From Pseudomonas sp. Bc-h (GTDB lineage Bacteria; Pseudomonadota; Gammaproteobacteria; Pseudomonadales; Pseudomonadaceae), in the NCBI RefSeq assembly GCF_002080045.1, contig NZ_MUIN01000012.1, positions 323,557-387,556 on the forward strand: a stretch of 64,000 nucleotides of DNA. The letters are read 5' to 3'. Shown in pieces: positions 17,209-25,110 of this stretch. The position numbers were made by a program, and so were the translations under genes. The notes beneath the pieces are model-generated. The model was not told where the DNA came from. It ran no database searches and worked only from the letters and a program-made list of their open reading frames with translations. Position 1 is the first letter of the stretch; each line of letters opens with the position of its first letter.

Positions 17209-18431
17209 AGACTCTTCTGACTGTTTGTGCAGGTGTCCTCGGACTCTCCGTTTCGATGGCTCACGCCGCGACCGGCGCCGACTCCTACAACATGGTGGAG
17301 AAAGGTCGTTACCTGACCACCCTCGGCGACTGCGCCGCGTGCCACACCATGCCGGGCAAACCGCTGTTTTCCGGGGGCGTGATTCTGGATACGCCATTCG
17401 GCAAACTGGCCGGTGCCAACATCACGCCGGACCCGGTCAACGGCATCGGCCGCTGGAGTTTCGACGACTTCCAGAACGCAATGTCCAAGGGCCACGGCCT
17501 GGATGGCAAACGCCTGTACGGCGCCATGCCGTTCACCGCCTACACCAAGGTGACACGCGAAGATAATCAGGCGATCTGGGCTTACCTCAAGACCGTCGAT
17601 GCGTCGGACAACCAGGTCGAGACCAACCAGTTGCCCTTCCCGTTCAGCGTGCGCACCAGCCTCATCGGCTGGAACCTGATCAACTTCAAGGAAGGCGAGT
17701 TCAAGGCCAATCCGCAGAAGTCCGAGCAGTGGAACCGAGGCGCCTACATCGTCGAAGGCCTGGGCCACTGCGGCACCTGCCACACGCCGAAGAACCTGAT
17801 TGGCGGCGACAAGAACGACCAGTTCCTGACCGGCGCCAACCTGCAGAACTGGGTCGCGCCGAACATCACCTCTACCGGCCACGACGGCCTGCATGCGTGG
17901 AACGAGGAGGACATCGTCAAGTACCTGAAGACCGGCGCCAACCGCTTCGACATCGCTTCCGGGCCGATGGCCGAGGAAGTCGAGCACTCGTCGCAGCACT
18001 GGACCGATCAGGACCTAATGGCCGTTGCGGTGTACTTGAAGGACGGTGCCAAACCGGCTGAAGCCGCCAAGCCGATTGCGGCGACCGACGCTTCGATGGT
18101 CGCGGGCAAGGCGATCTATGCCGACCGCTGCTCGGCGTGCCACACGCCAAACGGTGATGGCGTGGTGAACCTGTTCCCGAAACTGGCCATGGCTCCACTG
18201 ATCAACAGCAACGACCCATCGTCGCTGATTCGCGTGGTGTTGTCCGGCAGCCGTGCAGGCGCCACCGACGCGGCACCCACCGCTCCGGCAATGCCGGCGT
18301 TCGGCTGGAACCTCTCGGATGAAAACGTTGCCGATGTGCTGACCTACGTGCGCAACACCTGGGGCAACGCGGCGCCAGCTGTGTCCAGCGCCAACGTGAA
18401 GGATGTGCGTGAGGCGCTGTCGCCGAAGTAA
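17205..18431 (+). CDS. Gluconate 2-dehydrogenase, tri-haem cytochrome c subunit
   Basis: 408 residues with a Sec signal ending at AHAATGA. Three haem-binding sites are visible: CAACH (43-47), CGTCH (189-193) and CSACH (309-313). That is the pattern of the membrane-bound dehydrogenase cytochrome subunit, which passes electrons from the flavoprotein to ubiquinone. The start overlaps the previous stop by four bases. A strong terminator follows. Confidence 0.93.
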   Translation: MKTLLTVCAGVLGLSVSMAHAATGADSYNMVEKGRYLTTLGDCAACHTMPGKPLFSGGVILDTPFGKLAGANITPDPVNGIGRWSFDDFQNAMSKGHGLDGKRLYGAMPFTAYTKVTREDNQAIWAYLKTVDASDNQVETNQLPFPFSVRTSLIGWNLINFKEGEFKANPQKSEQWNRGAYIVEGLGHCGTCHTPKNLIGGDKNDQFLTGANLQNWVAPNITSTGHDGLHAWNEEDIVKYLKTGANRFDIASGPMAEEVEHSSQHWTDQDLMAVAVYLKDGAKPAEAAKPIAATDASMVAGKAIYADRCSACHTPNGDGVVNLFPKLAMAPLINSNDPSSLIRVVLSGSRAGATDAAPTAPAMPAFGWNLSDENVADVLTYVRNTWGNAAPAVSSANVKDVREALSPK

Positions 18432-18458
18432 ACGTCCAAGCCGTTCGCAACAAACAGA

Positions 18459-18492
18459 TGCCTGGCCTCAATGATGGGGCCAGGCATTTTTG
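18459..18492 (+). terminator. Rho-independent terminator of the gluconate dehydrogenase operon
   Basis: TGCCTGGCC and GGCCAGGCA form a nine-base stem with a ten-base loop, followed by a T run. Confidence 0.88.
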
Positions 18493-18508
18493 TATGGGAG
18501 TGAACCCC

Positions 18509-18596
18509 GTGGGAGGGAGCTTGCTCGCTCATGCAGAAGGTCAGCCACTATCGATAGTGAATGTCAGGACGCCTTCGCGAGCAAGCCCCCTCCCAC
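18509..18596. repeat. REP-like inverted repeat (GGGAGCGAGCTTGCTCGC family)
   Basis: GTGGGAGGGAGCTTGCTCGC at 18509-18528 pairs with GCGAGCAAGCCCCCTCCCAC at 18577-18596 with one mismatch. A smaller palindrome ACTATCGATAGT lies in the loop. It fills much of the 314-base gap between the terminator and the next gene; nothing else is recognised there. Confidence 0.8.
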
Positions 18597-18745
18597 CGGT
18601 CTGCGCCTTCCAAAAACCAGCGTCTGACCTGTCTTTCGGAAAATCGAACCGATCACATCCAAGCTGCAAATCAACTTGTACGATGTCTTATCACAAGGTA
18701 TTACTAGCGCGCCCGTAAGAAAAACAACTCAACGGAGATCGCTAC

Positions 18746-19846
18746 ATGGACTCAACGCTTTCTGACCTCACCGGCAACGACGGTCGTAGAAGTTTCTTGA
18801 AAAAATCCCTGGCTGTTTCGGCCACCCTCGCCACTGCTGGCAGCTTCGCCCTGCCCCGCATGGCCAGCGCGGTGGAGCCGCTGAGCCAACGTTATCCCGA
18901 CCCGCTGATTCACATCCTCGACGACAGCTTTATGGAACTGCGCGTGTTCAACGCTGGCGTCGAAAAACTCGCCACCGGCATGCGCTGGGCAGAAGGTCCG
19001 GTGTGGGTCGGCGACGGACGATATTTGCTGGTCAGCGACATCCCCAACAACCGCATCATGCGCTGGGACGAAATCACCGACACCTTCACCGTGTACCGCG
19101 AGAACTCCAACTTCTCCAACGGCATGTGCCGAGATCGTCAGGGCCGGCTGATCGTCTGCGAAGGCTCGACCACCACCAGCGAAGGTCGCCGCATCACCCG
19201 CACCGAGCCCAACGGCCGAATCACCGTGCTGGCAGACAGCTTCGACGGCAAGCCCTTCAACTCGCCCAATGACATCGTCTGCAAGAGCGACGGCTCGATC
19301 TGGTTCAGCGATCCGCCGTTCCAGACCGGCAACAACTACGAAGGCCACAAGATCACCCCGACACAACCTCACGCCGTGTATCGCATTGATGGGCAGAGCG
19401 GCAAAGTCACACGGGTCATCGACGACATGAAAGGCCCCAACGGGCTGTGCTTCTCACCGGATGAAAAGATTCTCTACGTGGTCGAAGGTCGAGCCACGCC
19501 CAATCGCCTGATCTGGGCGATCACCGTCAACGACGATGGCAGCCTGGGGGCGCGGCGCAAGCACATCGAAGGCCTGGATTACGCCGCCATCGATGGCATG
19601 AAATGCGACGAAGCGGGCAATCTGTGGTGCGGTTGGGGCGGCAATGGCGACCCGAAAGCCGACCTGGAAAAACTCGACGGGGTGCGCGTGTTCAACCCCC
19701 AGGGCAAGGCCATCGGGCACATCTCGTTGCCTGAACGCTGCCCGAACCTGTGCTTCGGCGGCCGTGAAGGCAACCGGTTGTTCATGGCGAGCAGCCATTC
19801 GATCTATTCGCTGTTCGTGAACACCCGAGGCGCTACGTTCGGCTGA
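18746..19846 (+). CDS. SMP-30/gluconolactonase family protein, Tat-exported
   Basis: 366 residues. A twin-arginine signal is present (DGRRSFLKKSLAVSATLATAGSFALPRMASA). The mature part is a six-bladed SMP-30/LRE propeller: RWAEGPVWVGDGRYLLVSDIPNNRIMRW, the metal-site SPNDIV, FSDPPF, and KGPNGLCFSPDEKILYVVE. Such enzymes hydrolyse sugar lactones such as glucono-1,5-lactone. Placement directly after gluconate dehydrogenase fits periplasmic glucose oxidation, since it would supply gluconate. The exact lactone is inferred. The 3' end overlaps the convergent HxlR gene by 14 bases. Confidence 0.87.
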   Translation: MDSTLSDLTGNDGRRSFLKKSLAVSATLATAGSFALPRMASAVEPLSQRYPDPLIHILDDSFMELRVFNAGVEKLATGMRWAEGPVWVGDGRYLLVSDIPNNRIMRWDEITDTFTVYRENSNFSNGMCRDRQGRLIVCEGSTTTSEGRRITRTEPNGRITVLADSFDGKPFNSPNDIVCKSDGSIWFSDPPFQTGNNYEGHKITPTQPHAVYRIDGQSGKVTRVIDDMKGPNGLCFSPDEKILYVVEGRATPNRLIWAITVNDDGSLGARRKHIEGLDYAAIDGMKCDEAGNLWCGWGGNGDPKADLEKLDGVRVFNPQGKAIGHISLPERCPNLCFGGREGNRLFMASSHSIYSLFVNTRGATFG

Positions 19847-20231
19847 GTGTTGGTGCTTTGGGTTCTGTTAGCGCCTGCGCTACAGCGGCTTCCCTCGCCT
19901 GCCGCGCCTCCATGATGCGCGGCAGGTTCTGTTCGATCCAAGAGGTCAACCCATCCACCTGCTTTGCCACCTCCACCCCCAGGGGCGTCAGGCTGTATTC
20001 GACATGGGGAGGTACGACCGGCAAGGCCTTGCGATCGATGAAGCCGTCTTGTTCCAGGCTTTGCAGGGTCTGCGACAGCATCTTCTCGCTGACCCCACCG
20101 ATCTTGCGGCGCAACTCACTGAAGCGATGCATGCCGTCCAGCAACACCACCAGCACCAGCACGCCCCAACGACTGCAGACATGGTTGAGAATTTCCCGCG
20201 AGGGGCAATCTCGCGCCAGGATTTCGCCCAT
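19833..20231 (-). CDS. HxlR-family regulator (QorR/YtfH-like)
   Basis: 132 residues with the HxlR winged-helix signature: DCPSREILNHVCSRWGVLVLVVLLDGMHRFSELRRKIGGVSEKMLSQTLQSLEQDGFIDR. The conserved Cys near the N-terminus is the redox or electrophile-sensing residue in related QorR/HypR proteins. No in-frame ATG or GTG start exists further upstream before a stop. It is divergent from a QorB-type quinone reductase gene, the same pairing as E. coli ytfH/ytfG (qorR/qorB), so it probably represses that gene. Confidence 0.88.
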   Translation of the reverse strand: MGEILARDCPSREILNHVCSRWGVLVLVVLLDGMHRFSELRRKIGGVSEKMLSQTLQSLEQDGFIDRKALPVVPPHVEYSLTPLGVEVAKQVDGLTSWIEQNLPRIMEARQAREAAVAQALTEPKAPTLSRT

Positions 20232-20298
20232 GCGGATACGCTCGAGCAGCGAAACGTTTTCTGAAGAGGGACTGGCGATATCGTTGATGACACTTACC

Positions 20299-20321
20299 TT
20301 TTCGTACGTACTTACGAAAGG
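20299..20321. promoter_or_regulatory. Palindromic operator between the QorR-like and QorB-like genes
   Basis: TTTCGTA-N6-TACGAAA has perfect seven-base arms (20300-20306 and 20313-20319), flanked by CCT and GG that nearly extend the symmetry. It lies between the two divergent starts, where a dimeric HxlR protein would bind. The role is inferred. Confidence 0.6.
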
Positions 20322-20373
20322 TTAGCATGATGACTATGCTGATCGCACATTCATCGTCATGCAGGAAATCATC

Positions 20374-21231
20374 ATGTTCGTGATCACCGGTGCAACAGGT
20401 CAGCTTGGCCGTCTCGTTATTGATCGACTGCTGCAAAAGGTCCCCGCTTCGCAAATCGTCGCCGCCGTGCGCAGCCCTGAGAAAGCAGCCGATCTGGCGG
20501 CCAGGGGCATTCAGGTTCGTCAGGCGGACTATTCGCAACCCGCCACGCTGGACAGCGCTTTCACCGGCGCCGAGAAAGTCCTGCTGATTTCTTCCAGCGA
20601 AGTCGGCCAGCGCGTCGCCCAGCACCAGGCGGTGATCAATGCGGCGAAAAAGGCCGGCGTAAAACTGTTGGCGTACACAAGCGTATTGCACGCCGACACC
20701 TCGCTGCTGGGTCTGGCCGAAGAACACCGTCAAACCGAAACGGCGCTGGCGGCCTCGGGCGTGCCGGGGGTCATCTTGCGCAACGGCTGGTACAACGAGA
20801 ATTACACCGCTGGCATCCCTGGAGACCTGGCCCACGGCGCGCATTTCGGCAGCGCTGGCGAAGGCCGCATCAGTTCGGCGGCGCGTGCGGACTACGCCGA
20901 TGCGGCGGTCGCAGTGCTGACTTCCGGCGACGATCAGGCCGGTCGGGTCTATGAACTGGCTGGCGATACGTCGTACACCCTTGGCGAATTTGCCGCTGAA
21001 GTGAGTCGTCAGGCGGGTAAACCGGTGAGCTATACCGATCTGCCAGAGGCCGAATACAAGGCCGCGCTGTTGCAGGCGGGTTTGCCTGAGTTCGTCGCTG
21101 AACTGTTGGCGAACTCGGATGCGGCCGCAGCCAAAGGGGCGTTGTTCGATGATGGACATCAGTTGAGCAAGCTGACTGGTCGGGCAACCACGCCGTTGTC
21201 GGTTAGCGTGACTGCAACCCTCGCTGACTGA
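20374..21231 (+). CDS. NAD(P)H:quinone oxidoreductase of the atypical SDR/NmrA type (QorB-like)
   Basis: 285 residues from the ATG at 20374; an ATG five codons upstream is less likely because MFVITGATGQLG is the usual family start. The NAD(P) loop is GATGQLGR. Segments such as VRQADYSQPATL, EKVLLISSSEVGQR, YTSVLHADTS, LRNGWYNENY and RADYADAA closely follow E. coli QorB (YtfG, 286 residues). It should reduce quinones with NADPH. It is divergent from the HxlR gene and stands alone downstream. Confidence 0.9.
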   Translation: MFVITGATGQLGRLVIDRLLQKVPASQIVAAVRSPEKAADLAARGIQVRQADYSQPATLDSAFTGAEKVLLISSSEVGQRVAQHQAVINAAKKAGVKLLAYTSVLHADTSLLGLAEEHRQTETALAASGVPGVILRNGWYNENYTAGIPGDLAHGAHFGSAGEGRISSAARADYADAAVAVLTSGDDQAGRVYELAGDTSYTLGEFAAEVSRQAGKPVSYTDLPEAEYKAALLQAGLPEFVAELLANSDAAAAKGALFDDGHQLSKLTGRATTPLSVSVTATLAD

Positions 21232-21240
21232 CACCCCTCC

Positions 21241-21307
21241 CTGTAGCCGTCCGGCTTCCCGGAGGTGTCTTTGAACGACCCACCGCCGGCAAGCCGGACG
21301 GCTACAG
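21241..21307. repeat. REP-like inverted repeat with perfect 17-base arms
   Basis: CTGTAGCCGTCCGGCTT at 21241-21257 and AAGCCGGACGGCTACAG at 21291-21307 are exact reverse complements. It lies ten bases after the quinone reductase stop and is the best-preserved copy of the family in the window. It may also act as a 3' stabiliser or transcription end. Confidence 0.85.
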
Positions 21308-21402
21308 CCCCCCACACTTGTCGTAAATCCAGTGAATGATTCACCGCACCCAGGGTCGGAGCTAATGAACAGCGCATTACGCACTGGAAAAGGAGCTCCC
21401 TA

Positions 21403-21711
21403 ATGAATAGAAAAACGCTCATCGCCAGTCTGACGATCCTGGGCTGCGTTTCGCTCAGCAGTTTCGCGGTACAGGCCGAGGACGCACCAGCGCAGACCGT
21501 TCAACCCTCCAAAGACAACATGCGCGATCTGGAAAAAGGCGACCGCGCGCCGGAAAAATTCCAGCGTCCTGGCGCCGCGATCAAGGACTGGAAAGCCAAG
21601 GGCCTTAAGGCACCTGCCGAGCAGAGCCAGTGGGTGCAGATCAACGACAAGTACGTTCAGGTGCAGACCACCAACGGTCAGATCACCGACATCACCCCGG
21701 TAAAAAAATAG
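21403..21711 (+). CDS. RcnB-like small periplasmic protein
   Basis: 102 residues with a Sec signal peptide ending in VQAED. The C-terminal half, LKAPAEQSQWVQINDKYVQVQTTNGQITDI, fits the RcnB domain, known from E. coli RcnB, a periplasmic protein linked to nickel and cobalt balance. Many pseudomonads carry several such proteins without a defined metal role, so the metal function is not assured here. A good ribosome binding site (AAAAGGAG) precedes the ATG. It stands alone. Confidence 0.75.
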   Translation: MNRKTLIASLTILGCVSLSSFAVQAEDAPAQTVQPSKDNMRDLEKGDRAPEKFQRPGAAIKDWKAKGLKAPAEQSQWVQINDKYVQVQTTNGQITDITPVKK

Positions 21712-21899
21712 GCCCTCGCGGTGTCCGGCCCTCGTTCGGACACCCTCCCCGTTTTTCCGCCGACCGCTCTGGATCAGGGCTCGGCAAGGATGAAATCCTG
21801 CCCCAAGCGGCAAGAAAGGTTGGACGCTAACGATTTCGAACCTTAATCTTGACCGCTTGTTTCAACGTGCCATCCGCACTTGCCAAGGGCCGAGATTAG

Positions 21900-22829
21900 A
21901 TGTCTTCCGTTTTAAGTGTGCTGTTACCGATCTTCGCCCTGATCCTGGTCGGTTATCTGTGTCGTCGTACCAATCGTCTTGGCCCCACCGCCGCCTCGGA
22001 AATCAACCGGATGGTGGTCTGGCTGTGCCTTCCGGCCTTGCTGTTCAACGCCACGGCAACCGCCACCTGGGAGCAGATCTGGCACCCCGGTTTCGTGCTG
22101 GTATTTACGCTTTCGACGATGACGATGTTCGTCGTGACGCTGCTGCTTCGTCGCAAAAAAGCCGGGCATTTTGCCGACGCCAGCATCGACGCGTTGAGCG
22201 CCTCCTACGCCAACACCGGTTACATCGGCATTCCCCTGTGCGTGATGGTGCTGGGGCAAAGTGGCCTTGAACCTGCGCTGATCGCCTCGCTGCTGGTGGT
22301 CTGCGTGCTGTTCGGCATTGCGCTGGTGTGCATCGAGATCGGTCTGCAGAGCGAGGCCCATGTGCACCGCATCGTGCTCAAGGTCCTGCGCGCGTTGGCG
22401 AAGAATCCGTTGGTGGTGTCGCCGATTCTCGGGGCCTGCTGGGCCTGGACCGGCATCCCGCTGCCCGGCGCGCTGGACAAGTTTCTCAGCCTGCTCGGGG
22501 CCGCAACCACGCCTTGCGCACTGATCTCTCTGGGGTTGTTTCTGGCCCACAAACAACAAGGCCCGCGCCATGGCACGAGCCTCCTGGTGTTGATCAAATT
22601 GATCGCTCATCCGCTACTGACCTGGTTTCTGGCCTTTCGCGTCTTTCACCTGCCGCCACTGTGGGCTAACTCCGCACTGTTGCTCAGCGCCCTGCCCACC
22701 GGCACCGGACCGTTCATGTTGGCCGAGTACTACAAGCGCGAGGCGTCGGTGGTATCCAGCACCATCCTGATGTCGACCCTCGGCTCGCTGGTGACCTTGT
22801 CGCTGTGTATCTATTACATCAAGGGTTGA
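21900..22829 (+). CDS. AEC-family transporter (auxin efflux carrier/malate permease type)
   Basis: 309 residues with about ten hydrophobic segments in two similar halves, beginning SVLSVLLPIFALILVGYLCRR. The conserved small-residue motifs of the AEC family are present (INRMVVWLCLPALLFNA, SYANTGYIGIPL, SALPTGTGPFMLAEYY). Members move organic acids or other metabolites across the inner membrane. Substrate is not predictable. It is convergent with the SDR gene, six bases away. Confidence 0.85.
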   Translation: MSSVLSVLLPIFALILVGYLCRRTNRLGPTAASEINRMVVWLCLPALLFNATATATWEQIWHPGFVLVFTLSTMTMFVVTLLLRRKKAGHFADASIDALSASYANTGYIGIPLCVMVLGQSGLEPALIASLLVVCVLFGIALVCIEIGLQSEAHVHRIVLKVLRALAKNPLVVSPILGACWAWTGIPLPGALDKFLSLLGAATTPCALISLGLFLAHKQQGPRHGTSLLVLIKLIAHPLLTWFLAFRVFHLPPLWANSALLLSALPTGTGPFMLAEYYKREASVVSSTILMSTLGSLVTLSLCIYYIKG

Positions 22830-22835
22830 GGCTGG

Positions 22836-23594
22836 TCAGACGAACATCCCACCCGAAACCTCGATGCGTTGTGCGGTGATCCAGCGCCCGCCGTCGCCCA
22901 GCAGCATCGCGATCGCCGCGCCAATATCGTCCGGCAAACCGGCACGGCCCATCGCAGTGTTCGCCGCCACCCACGCATTCACATCCTGATTGTCACGCAC
23001 AGTACCGCCGCCGAAATCGGTTTCGATGGCGCCAGGAGCAATCGCATTGACAGTGATACCGCGCGGGCCCAGTTCATTGGCCAGGTAGCGGGTCCAGACC
23101 TCAATCCCGCCTTTCATCGACGCATAGGCCGCATAACCGACGGGCGAGAAGCGTGCCAGACCCGAAGAGATGTTGACGATACGGCCGCCATCGGCGATCA
23201 GCGGGATGAGTTTCTGGGTCAGGAAAAACGGCCCTTTGAGATGCACATTCATCAACTGATCGAACTGCGCTTCGGTGGTTTCCGCGCAGCTGGCATACAT
23301 GCCAACGCCTGCATTGTTCACCAGAAAATCAAAGCGTTCGGCCTTGAAATATGCACCCAGCAGCGCCGACACCTGCGCGGCGAAAGTCTCGAAACGGCTG
23401 CTGTCGCCGACATCCAGCTGCAGCATCCTGGCCTTGACGCCGAGCGCTTCGATTTCAGCGACGACCGTTTGCGCGTCGTCTTCACGGCTGTGATAGGTGC
23501 CGATAATGTCGACGCCCTGGCGCGCCAGATGCAGCGCGGTGTTCTTGCCCAAGCCACGGCTGGCGCCGGTGATGATCGCGATCTTGTTGCTCAT
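22836..23594 (-). CDS. SDR-family oxidoreductase (3-ketoacyl-ACP reductase-like)
   Basis: 252 residues. The Rossmann nucleotide motif is TGASRGLG, followed by NNAG, a catalytic Ser in NISSGLA, and the YASMK active-site pair. The closing LLGDGGRWITAQRIEVSGGMFV is typical of the FabG-like branch. It is divergent from a LysR regulator with about 120 bases between starts, so it is probably that regulator's target. The substrate is unknown; a FabG role in fatty acid synthesis is unlikely outside the fab cluster. Confidence 0.87.
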   Translation of the reverse strand: MSNKIAIITGASRGLGKNTALHLARQGVDIIGTYHSREDDAQTVVAEIEALGVKARMLQLDVGDSSRFETFAAQVSALLGAYFKAERFDFLVNNAGVGMYASCAETTEAQFDQLMNVHLKGPFFLTQKLIPLIADGGRIVNISSGLARFSPVGYAAYASMKGGIEVWTRYLANELGPRGITVNAIAPGAIETDFGGGTVRDNQDVNAWVAANTAMGRAGLPDDIGAAIAMLLGDGGRWITAQRIEVSGGMFV

Positions 23595-23639
23595 CTGTGT
23601 TTCCTCGAATGGCTGTGTTCAGTCAGTGAGGACCAGAGT

Positions 23640-23704
23640 ATTGTTCGACGGGTATTCGATAAACTCCCGACAATCGAAATGACTGATCGACTGAGCCGAA
23701 CAAT
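23640..23704. promoter_or_regulatory. Divergent SDR/LysR promoter region with an inverted repeat
   Basis: ATTGTTCG at 23640-23647 and CGAACAAT at 23697-23704 are exact reverse complements 49 bases apart. A third related segment CGACAAT lies at 23669-23675. Such half-sites suit a LysR tetramer. Function is inferred. Confidence 0.35.
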
Positions 23705-23718
23705 TGAGAGGCATCGTG

Positions 23719-24624
23719 ATGAACAAACTGGAACTGCTCAAGACTTTCGTCCGCGTCGCCGAGCTTTCAAGCTTCACCCTCGCCAGCGACGCTCTGGGTC
23801 TGCCGCGCTCCAGTGTGTCCGAGCAGATTCGGGCACTGGAGCAACTGCTGGATACCCGACTGCTGCTGCGCACCACGCGCAAGGTGCAGACCACCCCCGA
23901 CGGCCAGGTGCTGTATGAGCGCAGCAAGGATCTGCTGGCGCAGATGGATGAGGTGGAGAGCCTGTTTCGACAGGACAACGCCGTGCTCAGCGGTCGGCTG
24001 CGGGTCGACATGCCCACCGCCGTGGCGCGCCGGCTGGTGATGCCACGACTGAGTGAATTCATTGAGCGCCATCCACTGATCGAGCTGGAAATCAGCAGCA
24101 CCGACCGCCGTGTCGATCTGGTACGCGAGGGCTTCGACTGTGTCATGCGCGTCGGCGAATTGGCTGACACCTCACTGGTGGCCCGCAATGTCGGTCACTT
24201 CAGGATGATCAATTGTGTCAGCACCGGGTACGCCGAACGCTATGGCGTGCCGCACACGCTGGAAGACCTGCAGCAGCACCGGCTGATTGATTACGTCTCC
24301 GCTTTTGGCGCAAACAGCGCCCTGTTCGAGTACCACCGCGACGACAAGGACTACAGTGTCGCCATGCCCTGTAGCGTCAAGGTAAACAACGTCGAAGCCT
24401 ATGAAGCGGCCTGTCTCGGCGGGCTCGGTATCGTCCAGGCTCCTCGCCTCTCCAAGGTCCACCAGTTGCAGCGCGGCGATCTGGTGGAAATTCTCCCTGA
24501 TTACCAACCCGCGCCGATGCCCGTTTCACTGCTCTACGCCCACCGCCGACATCTGCCACAGCGTTGCCGCGTGTTCATGGACTGGATGGAGGAATTGCTC
24601 GTGGAATATGGCGTGGTGAGGTAA
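23719..24624 (+). CDS. LysR-family transcriptional regulator
   Basis: 301 residues from the ATG at 23719 (MNKLELLKTFVRVAELSSF); the upstream in-frame start at 23704 lies inside an inverted repeat and is less likely. The HTH reads SFTLASDALGLPRSSVSEQIRALEQLL, with RTTRKVQTTPDG after it, typical of the CrgA/DsdC-like LysR branch. It faces away from the SDR gene. The bufferin-type operon begins 160 bases downstream on the same strand but has its own promoter-like sequence, so joint control is not evident. Confidence 0.9.
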   Translation: MNKLELLKTFVRVAELSSFTLASDALGLPRSSVSEQIRALEQLLDTRLLLRTTRKVQTTPDGQVLYERSKDLLAQMDEVESLFRQDNAVLSGRLRVDMPTAVARRLVMPRLSEFIERHPLIELEISSTDRRVDLVREGFDCVMRVGELADTSLVARNVGHFRMINCVSTGYAERYGVPHTLEDLQQHRLIDYVSAFGANSALFEYHRDDKDYSVAMPCSVKVNNVEAYEAACLGGLGIVQAPRLSKVHQLQRGDLVEILPDYQPAPMPVSLLYAHRRHLPQRCRVFMDWMEELLVEYGVVR

Positions 24625-24678
24625 CGCGTGAGCGGGTTTCTGGCGACAAATTTTTTTTAAGAATATTTGCAACGGCCT

Positions 24679-24704
24679 GTAACCATCCTCGTTTCTCCAG
24701 CGAA
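24679..24704 (+). promoter_or_regulatory. Candidate ECF16/SigF-type promoter of the bufferin operon
   Basis: GTAACC at 24679-24684, exactly 16 bases, then CGAA at 24701-24704. To my knowledge this is the -35/-10 arrangement reported for Caulobacter SigF, which controls bufferin-type operons. A start near 24711 would give a leader of about 75 bases. No ECF sigma or anti-sigma gene lies in the window, so the factor would act in trans. Confidence 0.6.
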
Positions 24705-24784
24705 CTACCTTTCGGATCAGATGCACAGCGTCACTCGCGCGCTGGTGCTGCGACCACCCTCAATCAGGTAATTGGAGAAACAAC

Positions 24785-25057
24785 ATGACCAACATCAAAC
24801 TCGCTGCCGTTGCTCTGGCTCTCGCTTCCATGGCTACCGGTGCAATGGCCGCCGAAACGAAAATGGCCGCTCCAGCCATGGAAAAATGCTACGGCGTGGC
24901 CATGGCCGGCAAGAATGACTGCAAGGCTGGCGCCGGCACCACCTGCGCTGGCACCGCCAAGACCGACTACCAGACCAACGCCTGGAAAAACGTCCCTGCC
25001 GGCACCTGCACCTCGATCAAGACCCCGCATGGCATGGGCTCGCTGACCTCGATGTAA
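24785..25057 (+). CDS. bufA1: Bufferin-type RiPP precursor (DUF2282)
   Basis: 90 residues. A Sec signal peptide ends near residue 22 (GAMAAETK). The mature part has four cysteines, at 35, 46, 54 and 75, in the DUF2282 pattern EKCYGVAMAGKNDC, TTCAGTAK and PAGTC. DUF2282 proteins encoded with an MNIO enzyme and a DUF2063 partner have been described as bufferins: exported peptides whose cysteines are oxidised to copper-binding heterocycles. The ATG is preceded by TTGGAGAAACAAC. The maturase gene follows after 53 bases. The metal role is inferred from the family. Confidence 0.9.
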   Translation: MTNIKLAAVALALASMATGAMAAETKMAAPAMEKCYGVAMAGKNDCKAGAGTTCAGTAKTDYQTNAWKNVPAGTCTSIKTPHGMGSLTSM

Positions 25058-25110
25058 TTTCGACTACGTCAGGCAACACCGTAAAACCATTGCAAGGGCA
25101 GACGTCGATC

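Noticed and set aside
15697..17397. Long minus-strand ORF (566 codons) opposite the gluconate dehydrogenase flavoprotein
   Set aside because: It is a high-GC antisense shadow with biased composition and no family features, while the plus strand has a complete GMC enzyme.
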